This document shows positions 61,801 to 64,000 of a stretch of DNA of 64,000 nt, piece after piece. The notes beneath the pieces are model-generated. The model did not search any database. It was given only the letters and a program-made list of their open reading frames with translations, and had not been told where the DNA came from. A program made the translations under genes and the position numbers. The stretch is from Apostichopus japonicus (lineage: Eukaryota > Echinodermata > Holothuroidea > Aspidochirotida > Stichopodidae). The stretch's first letter is position 1. Every line of letters starts with the position of its first letter. The stretch spans positions 4,056,001 through 4,120,000 of the forward strand of contig NC_092579.1 in assembly GCF_037975245.1 (NCBI RefSeq), given 5' to 3'.

Positions 61801-62598
61801 TTCCTGCAAGCATTTACTAAGTAACAGTTACATATTGTTATTTCTCTCTTTTTCTCTCTCTCTCGTGTTTTTGCTTTCTTCCCCCCCCCACCCACCCCCC
61901 CTCCCCCCCAACTTCTCTCACAAAAACATTAGTCCATTACTTGCCATCAAACTTCCCTAATGGGTTAAAATCGGTTGATGCGCAGACTGATAGTTACTTT
62001 GGGGCGAGAGTTCGAGATGATTATCGCTGATCGTCAAAATACCTACCGTAATCTGTGTTGTCATGGGAACGCTCGTAAGACGGCCAGAAATATGGGCTCT
62101 GAAAGCGATAAAGACAATTGTCGTCTTTAATGGAAGTAACTTTGGTGGTATCGACGGGATATATGTAGCCGAGGCGATACACCATGGTAGCGATGTGCAT
62201 AGCCTCGGTGTTATCTTCAGTCTTTTGCTGGATCGTGATCCACTCCACGAGATCACTTCCTGCAAGACAATAGGAAAGGGGATGAAAAATGGGGGCGGAC
62301 TGAGAAGAGAAAAAACTGTTCTCTGTGTTAAAAGATCAGTGAAGGTTCGTTATTTCAGCTTGAGACTCTTATTGATCGCCATGAGATGTAACAGAAAATA
62401 ATGGCTTATGTAGTACGGTAAAGAGAGAGTAAGTTAAATACTGCGTGCGTCAAAACCGTCCATAAATCATAATGTTGTGTCGTGACGACGCAAGGTCTTA
62501 CCGGTAAATGCACATGGAACGTAGGATAGGAAGACTTTCTGGCTCTTGGTGGGAATACCGTCATTAGGATGTTGCATTTCTCGGATCATTTGTTCCAT
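13909..62598 (-). CDS. RGS9: RGS9/RGS11-like regulator of G-protein signalling (12 exons, 5' end not seen)
   Basis: Acts as GTPase activator for Gi/o-class alpha subunits. R7 proteins bind Gbeta5 through the GGL domain and membrane anchors through the DEP/DHEX part. Joining the 12 exons in phase gives 494 residues: DEP about 1-75 (GIPTKSQKVFL, GSDLVEWI, LGYIYPVD), DHEX about 76-215 (YRFQSPYFWPS, DYAIYLAKR, KWEFILFQAQEQ, QERAYW), GGL about 222-285 (SKAIES, then PSNPWISDD), RGS about 300-415 (RWSISLKELL, KEFSDENIAFW, LAPGAPSQINIDG, KDSYPRFLRS), and an acidic tail. INIDGQT, DYAIYLAKR and the overall tail position point to RGS9/RGS11 rather than RGS6/7. Every junction keeps phase. The first exon seen starts after an acceptor, so an earlier exon must exist. 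The donors of exons 6 (GTACCT) and 7 (GTAATT) are weak. The C-terminal half of vertebrate RGS9-2 is absent. Confidence 0.93.
14808..15026 (-). CDS. RGS9: RGS9-like exon 11 (RGS domain, second half)
   Basis: Acceptor cctcttgtag, donor GTCAGT. Encodes NYLAPGAPSQINIDGQTTD, then QKDSYPRFLRSDHYKELL. LAPGA and INIDG.T.D are R7-specific. Confidence 0.96.
15688..15891 (-). CDS. RGS9: RGS9-like exon 10 (RGS domain, first half)
   Basis: Acceptor ctgcggcag, donor GTGAGC. Encodes RWSISLKELLADSTGRHEF, then KEFSDENIAFWEECERLK. Includes the Glu-Asn pair that contacts the G-alpha switch regions in known RGS structures. Confidence 0.96.
16662..16775 (-). CDS. RGS9: RGS9-like exon 9 (GGL end)
   Basis: Acceptor ctttgtcccag, donor GTGAGT. 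Encodes LMKHCSRYAEHDPMVSGAQ, then PSNPWISDDITLW. PSNPW.(S/T)DD is the most conserved GGL-RGS signature. Confidence 0.95.
16776..19517 (-). other. intron between exons 9 and 8
   Basis: AT-rich. Near 18510-18590 (minus) there is a degenerate tRNA-like stretch (GCGGTAGAGC, then GGCTTCAAAATCC), probably an old SINE head. No other gene seen. Confidence 0.45.
19518..19579 (-). CDS. RGS9: RGS9-like exon 8 (GGL helix)
   Basis: Acceptor cttgccag, donor GTAAAT. Encodes VLFLQRRLQTLTMKSSKAIE. The SKA.ES end joins LMKHCSRYAEHDP of exon 9 as in other GGL domains. Confidence 0.85.
19688..19728 (-). CDS. RGS9: RGS9-like exon 7 (micro-exon before GGL)
   Basis: 41 nt, acceptor atcctaag, donor GTAATT. Encodes LPTTFPLPRELKA. 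Weak splice sites, but phase 1 in / phase 0 out links exons 6 and 8 exactly. The intron that follows is only 108 bp. Confidence 0.7.
20634..20742 (-). CDS. RGS9: RGS9-like exon 6 (linker)
   Basis: Acceptor tccacacag. Encodes PGYKSALETDIRRKNSYTY, then EASRKKVMY. A better-looking donor at 20643 (GTAATG) breaks the frame; GTACCT at 20633 restores it and yields the R7-like RK.(V/M)YG. Confidence 0.82.
21223..21573 (+). mobile_element. TTAA-type MITE, copy B (full length)
   Basis: Best preserved copy. TTAA at 21219-21222 and 21574-21577. Ends AGGGTGTGAAGA and GAGTCTTCAATGCCT. The 351-bp body matches copies A, C and D along its length. Confidence 0.88.
21686..22757. mobile_element. about 1.07-kb TIR element
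   Basis: Ends are inverted: left AGGCCTCGTTCACATTTAAG, right complement GGGCCTTGTTCACAATTAAG. GTTCACA-type words recur inside (near 21771 and 22683). No clear target duplication and no transposase. The open frame at 21655-22116 lies mostly within it and looks non-coding. Confidence 0.55.
23467..23820 (+). mobile_element. TTAA-type MITE, copy C
   Basis: Matches copies A and B from GAAGACTCACGCAAAAAG to GTCTTCAATGCC. The first terminal bases and the left TTAA are lost; the right flank reads ATTAAT. Confidence 0.82.
24610..25590 (+). repeat. possible old solo LTR
   Basis: About 1 kb of T/G-rich sequence with strong strand bias, starting near TGTGTCCCCGTAACG and ending about 60 bp past an AATAAA (about 25540). 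This is LTR-like composition, but I find no target duplication and no internal retroelement genes. Confidence 0.25.
25905..26435 (+). repeat. direct repeat pair around a foldback
   Basis: 25905-25960 and 26370-26435 share GTGCAAAGGAAGTG, AAATTGACTT and ACCATTAGAT in the same order, and the foldback 26092-26278 sits between them. Confidence 0.5.
26092..26278. repeat. foldback element with GACCGAGGAC arms
   Basis: Arms TGTTTGTATTACATTCAGAC, then CGAGGAC, face GTCCTCGGTCAGAATACAAA, then ACAAAC in inverse orientation. CA-rich simple sequence flanks both sides. Two more CCGAGGAC words lie inside. Confidence 0.65.
27539..27654 (+). CDS. possible terminal exon, unknown protein
   Basis: Acceptor tatttttgatcag, then two bases and a 37-codon frame ending in TAA: RIIYLNDRWEQDKFQ, then HFDEMNRGHHRQLGCKWKFM. 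Composition looks coding and the polypyrimidine tract is good. I do not recognise the family and found no matching upstream exon; an exon ending in phase 1 would be needed. It would be a gene nested antisense in the RGS9-like intron. Confidence 0.4.
30935..34768 (+). CDS. three-exon unknown gene with frame conflicts
   Basis: Exon 1 to 31214 (donor GTAATG), exon 2 33602-33702 (acceptor ttgtatag, donor GTAAAT), exon 3 34566-34768 (acceptor ctctacag). Phases join exactly (2, then 1). Exon 1 gives NEQQRRRDATKIYLLRSY, then EKELYKHVHD; exon 2 FQMHLFRKDAESQTEAF; exon 3 SRIRYGAAWEKNLRLYEY, then ends FPDFC-stop. Oddity at the 5' end: ATG at 30935 opens MEKGSGQGESGERKRPYP but stops after 22 codons, and the main frame is shifted. 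Oddity at the 3' end: a shifted frame reads HFSQTFVDRLCDIHKRWISS to 34808. Either a decaying gene, sequencing indels, or unseen exons. Family not recognised. Confidence 0.5.
33836..34415 (-). mobile_element. Penelope-like retroelement 3' remnant
   Basis: On the minus strand a frame reads YVGETKTTLKKQF, then (after a stop) PVGEHFQLPNHTIKDM, a GIY-YIG endonuclease-like end as in Penelope-like elements. Downstream, CTCTAAAGAAGATCCTGATA and GTGGATCAGCAA match the better preserved tail at 42187-42310. Contains stops; dead. Confidence 0.65.
37215..40101 (+). CDS. two-exon unknown gene, CxxC...CxxC
   Basis: Exon 1 37215-37421 (donor GTATAG), exon 2 39877-40101 (acceptor atctctag), both phase 0, giving 143 residues. 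Exon 1: MQEFRQGHRSNNRTRLLLT, then DIIFESGGVKDRIYEEITSD. Exon 2: VVTSNLGHNPFYPIIRACF, with CFRCIIC and, 24 residues later, CTACNKSVYD. The paired CxxC motifs could bind zinc, loosely like a LIM or zinc ribbon half. No homologue recognised; other exons may be missing. It lies antisense in the RGS9-like intron. Confidence 0.4.
39563..39625. repeat. (TA)n microsatellite
   Basis: About 57 bases of alternating TA, then ACATATACATAT. Confidence 0.95.
40811..41045 (+). mobile_element. tRNA-derived SINE
   Basis: A-box-like TTAGCTCACAGTGGTTA at the start and B-box-like GAGTTCGAATCAC at 40862-40874, then an unrelated body. A second A-box-like head (TAGCTCAGTGGTTAA) lies at about 40545. The head would pair poorly as a tRNA, so this is a SINE rather than a functional tRNA. 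Confidence 0.6.
42187..42310 (+). mobile_element. Penelope-like element tail with hammerhead-like core
   Basis: CTGAAGA (42193-42199), stem GATCC-TGCTA-GGATC (42201-42215), then CAAACGTC. This is the layout of a minimal hammerhead ribozyme (CUGANGA, stem II, GAAA) with one core change, C for G at 42216. Followed by the tail also seen on the minus strand at 33836-33930. Hammerhead motifs are known from Penelope-like elements. Confidence 0.6.
42500..42581 (-). CDS. RGS9: RGS9-like exon 5 (DHEX end)
   Basis: Acceptor catgtgcag, donor GTAAGT. Encodes IAKQRKTADR, then TQERAYWRMHYPP, matching the QE.A.W..H.P.PG block. Phase 2 in, phase 0 out. Confidence 0.93.
44549..44720 (+). mobile_element. hAT-like MITE fragment
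   Basis: Starts CAGGGGTGAATCCACAGAGA, then GGGGGACTTGGCCTCCTCC. Shares AGCTGCA..CATAATTTTG and neighbouring words with 45715-45945. No right end found. Confidence 0.4.
44762..44930 (+). repeat. dispersed repeat, copy 1 (partner 63096-63240)
   Basis: Shares ATTGCAAAGTC.GTAAT, GGTTAGATTCGT and GCTAAGTTCTTCAATACCG.C with 63096-63240 in the same order. Family unknown. Confidence 0.65.
45715..45945 (+). mobile_element. hAT-like MITE, second related copy
   Basis: Left TCAGAGAGGGGTTTATGGGC, then CTCCTTTGAATT; right end, reversed, ATCCAGGGTATCTCAGAAC, then AGGGGCCTGGGAGACTTGAA. Roughly inverted ends, diverged. No clean 8-bp duplication. Confidence 0.4.
48249..48325 (-). CDS. RGS9: RGS9-like exon 4 (DHEX helix)
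   Basis: Acceptor ttcttttacag, donor GTAATT. Encodes TAYNNLQRLLSHKWEFILFQ, then AQEQN. The KW.F...QA..Q block is a hallmark of R7 proteins. Phase 0 in, phase 2 out. Confidence 0.93.
48962..49054. repeat. 31-bp tandem repeat, three copies
   Basis: Unit begins ATTTCAACATTCTTACATTG and ends CATAAATTATA. The first two copies are identical; the third has TTTG for TACA. It lies at the 3' side of the minus-strand LINE remnant. Confidence 0.9.
49170..49540 (-). pseudogene. LINE reverse-transcriptase C-terminal (zinc-knuckle) remnant
   Basis: Minus-strand frame: WRRVFLSPCQSLRDSKIKFF, QYRFIHRILGSNRLL, then MCTFWEENEETIDHLVWDC, the C-x2(degraded)..E.ETI.HL.W.C pattern found C-terminal to LINE reverse transcriptases (L1/Tx1-type). 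One open stretch of about 120 codons remains, truncated at the 5' side. Confidence 0.75.
50501..50573 (-). mobile_element. TTAA-type MITE, truncated copy E
   Basis: Reverse complement reads AGGAGTGAAGACCCAGGCAC, then GAACGTCTGATACCGGTAAT and ATGAGGTGTAACA, the first 70 bp of the family, with TTAA at 50574-50577. The rest is missing. Confidence 0.75.
50944..51290. repeat. dispersed repeat, SINE- or LINE-tail-like
   Basis: Starts with AATAATAATAGTAATAATGG and TTATAATGCGC, like the outer end of the SINE at 54090. Contains TGTTCTGGAAGGCTGTTCCA and GGGGCAGCAGCAGCAAAAGC, a block I have seen as a common invertebrate/fish repeat. Exact class unknown. Confidence 0.45.
52562..52866 (+). mobile_element. 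tRNA-derived SINE with (TTA)n tail
   Basis: Head: GGTGGCCGAGTGGATAAAGG (A-box) and GGGTTCGAAATCCGG (B-box), Ser/Leu-type. Body contains CTTGCGGGTTTCTCCCACAT, and a (TTA)n tail runs from about 52836 to 52866. The long distance between boxes and the attached tail rule out a plain tRNA gene. Confidence 0.85.
54090..54404 (-). mobile_element. tRNA-derived SINE, minus strand
   Basis: Read on the minus strand: GTGGTCAAGTGGTTAAGGCA (A-box), GCAGGTTCGAGGC (B-box), then GGCAAGGCACTTTATCTCCA and CCCAGGTGTTTAAATGGGTA, a central domain shared by several animal SINE families. It ends TTTATAAATCTACAATATTA at the low-coordinate side. Confidence 0.85.
58014..58319. mobile_element. hAT MITE (306 bp)
   Basis: Starts CAGGCGCGTAGCAAG and ends CTTGGCAACGGGCCTG. 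Perfect 8-bp duplication TTCTCTTT at 58006-58013 and 58320-58327. Contains CTATCTAAGTGAAGCGCCAC, then TTGGCGCGAAGCG, the reverse complement of the module repeated three times in 1251-3533. It lies in an RGS9-like intron, 518 bp from exon 3. Confidence 0.92.
58838..58902 (-). CDS. RGS9: RGS9-like exon 3 (DHEX)
   Basis: Acceptor ctcggcag, donor GTGAGT. Completes Ala and encodes IYLAKRSMRSK, then LLEDYEQ, the conserved DHEX linker. Phase 1 in, phase 0 out. Confidence 0.93.
59141..59484 (-). mobile_element. TTAA-type MITE, copy D
   Basis: Inverted relative to copies A-C. TTAA at 59137-59140 and 59485-59488. Full length with small indels; low end ATGCATTGAAGACTTG, high end CGAGTCTTCACACCCT. Confidence 0.88.
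60341..60376. repeat. (AAG)n microsatellite
   Basis: About ten AAG/GAA units in an A/G-rich surrounding. Confidence 0.9.
61206..61375. repeat. minisatellite, about 35-bp unit, five degenerate copies
   Basis: Unit of the type AGTCCCAATCAAGGACCCTT, then TACAAACACTC. Spacing varies and copies differ by substitutions. In one plus frame it reads as repeated GPFTN-type peptides, but there is no sign of a gene. Confidence 0.8.
62047..62259 (-). CDS. RGS9: RGS9-like exon 2 (DEP and DHEX start)
   Basis: Acceptor cttgcag, donor GTAGGT. Encodes SDLVEWITIQQKTED, then LGYIYPVD and YRFQSPYFWPS. The spacing matches R7 DEP/DHEX domains. Phase 1 at both ends. Confidence 0.95.
62502..62598 (-). CDS. RGS9: RGS9-like exon 1 of those seen (DEP start)
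   Basis: Acceptor ctcttag just before ATG; donor GTAAGA. Encodes MEQMIREMQHPNDGI, then FLSYVPCAFTG, the first DEP helices. Ends in phase 1. The methionine at the exon start may be internal, because vertebrate R7 genes have a short coding exon before it. Confidence 0.9.
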
Positions 62599-64000
62599 CT
62601 AAGAGAGTAAAAGAGATATAAAAAAAATTAATATCAATCTGTTAAGTCTGAAAAGTATTGTTCCACACACCTGATCGAAAAATTAAGGTCATAAGTAGAA
62701 TGATGATGTTATTAAATGTTAAAATTACAAGCGAAAAAAATAACCAGTCGTTCCTAATATGTACTATACACACTGGCAGTCATATCGGTAAGGTAATTTT
62801 ACACAAACGTAACATAAACACAAAATTTTATAAAATTTTGTCCAACTGTTACCTTTGGTTCACCCTGGGGTACCTTCCCAACAAGTTTGAACAAAATCAG
62901 TCCAGCAGTTTAGGTGTTTTGACACAAACTTGGACAAACACCCTGACTGTCTGACACAATGACACACACATCCACCCACACACATGGGCACATTTTGACC
63001 CAGCCCTCAGTCATGGACAGTTTCCTGTGTTCGGTGTTCTCCGCAGGAAGAGGACATTGTCCCGAGAGGGGAGGGGGGGGTGTAGTGCAACACAGTGGCG
63101 AATTGCAAAGTCAGTAATTGCTATGAAGGTTAGATTCGTTCAACACTGCCAAAGTGAATTAATCAAGTCACACACATCCAGAGTCTCTGCATGCTAAGTT
63201 CTTCAATACCGGCCTCATTTCATTTTCGGGAAATTTTTCACAGAGTTTTTTATTACTTTTTTCATTTACCTCAATGTTTTATAACTTGGAAGTACAATCA
63301 CAAGTTATATTCAGTAGCCAGTGTTTTACAGTCAACTTATTTATACATACGGATGATTTCATTAATCACACTTGTAAAAAAAAGGAATGAATTAAATCTT
63401 TGCAATTTGCATTTCCACATAAAATTTTCATTGATTTTGTTATTCAACTAAATCTCAAGATTTGATTTGCTGGAAGTACAGTCAGTTTATTTCTACCATG
63501 CATGCAGTGTAACATAAATTACCGGTACCACACACACATGAGAACATGTATCTACACTTGCTAATAATGAGAAAGACACATCATTACATGCCATATATTC
63601 AAAGATGACTGTACCTCCCAAACAATACACCGACGAACGAAATGGTGATTTTCTTAAGTGTACAATAGACAGGATATTTTCCGACATTTATAAACTAGAA
63701 AATCAATGCTTATATGGCAGATATTAACCTGGCATTGTTCCTCCAGGAAATTCAGAAAAGAAAGTCTCGTTGCTAAGGACAACAATCAAAACAAATGGAG
63801 ATCCAGTTTTTATCACTCTTTACTGTTGCCTACACAATTTGGGTTTGTTGTCTCAAATAGGTCTGTTTTGTAAGTTTATTGTTGATACACTTTCAGTCAA
63901 CAATCACAGTACAGCTTGCCTTCAAATTTGACAACCAAAGAGATATAAAGTTGGATTAACTCAAATGATCGAAAACATGCAAATTTACATCGATGTTTGA
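62599..64000 (-). other. upstream intron or 5' region of the RGS9-like gene
   Basis: No convincing upstream exon. 62840-62960 has an RTE-like 3' tail (AAAATCAGTCCAGCAGTTTA, then TGACACAAACTTGGACAAAC) running into CA-rich sequence. 63096-63240 is the second copy of the repeat at 44762. A G-run lies at about 63070. Confidence 0.4.

Larger units (their letters stand above)
58903..62046 (-). other. intron between exons 3 and 2
   Basis: Holds MITE copy D, an (AAG)n tract at 60341-60376, a minisatellite (61206-61375) and a C-rich tract near 61882-61912. Nothing else seen. Confidence 0.6.

Overview
The window is nuclear DNA from an animal. Genes are split by spliceosomal introns (GT..AG), one of them spread over about 49 kb, and the sequence is AT-rich and full of transposon relics: hAT, TTAA-type MITEs, tRNA-derived SINEs, Penelope-like and LINE pieces. 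There are no operons, Shine-Dalgarno sites or CRISPR arrays. The repeat types and the protein similarities fit a marine invertebrate, most likely a deuterostome and perhaps an echinoderm. That placement is inference.

Positions 79-12287 look like one large DNA transposon. It has 15-bp perfect terminal inverted repeats (GGGAACACGTCCAAA), a flanking TTA duplication and sub-terminal CGTTC-type repeats. It carries two head-to-head genes: a DDE transposase with a C-terminal zinc finger (5513-7294, minus) and a two-exon BEN-domain protein (7774-9645, plus). A second, diverged inverted repeat (about 5138-5275 / 11385-11497) brackets these genes more tightly. The left arm is interrupted by a 2.3-kb non-autonomous hAT element (1251-3533) with a perfect 8-bp target duplication. 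That hAT contains a perfect 63-bp-arm hairpin.

Positions 13909-62598 (minus) hold an R7-family regulator of G-protein signalling, of the RGS9/RGS11 type. I rebuilt it from 12 phase-compatible exons: DEP, DHEX, GGL, RGS domain and a short tail, 494 residues from the first methionine seen. The 5' end may lie outside the window. Its stop codon sits 11 bp from the body of a TTAA-type MITE, so that MITE is the first part of its 3' UTR.

The 21.8-kb intron 20743-42499 holds three plus-strand coding candidates: a terminal exon at 27539-27654, a three-exon gene at about 30935-34768 with frame conflicts at both ends, and a two-exon gene at 37215-40101 with a CxxC...CxxC pattern. I recognise none of these three. 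The other introns hold five copies of one TTAA MITE family, a second hAT MITE (58014-58319) sharing an internal module with the first, SINEs, a LINE zinc-knuckle remnant, Penelope 3' ends with a hammerhead-like core, minisatellites and simple repeats.
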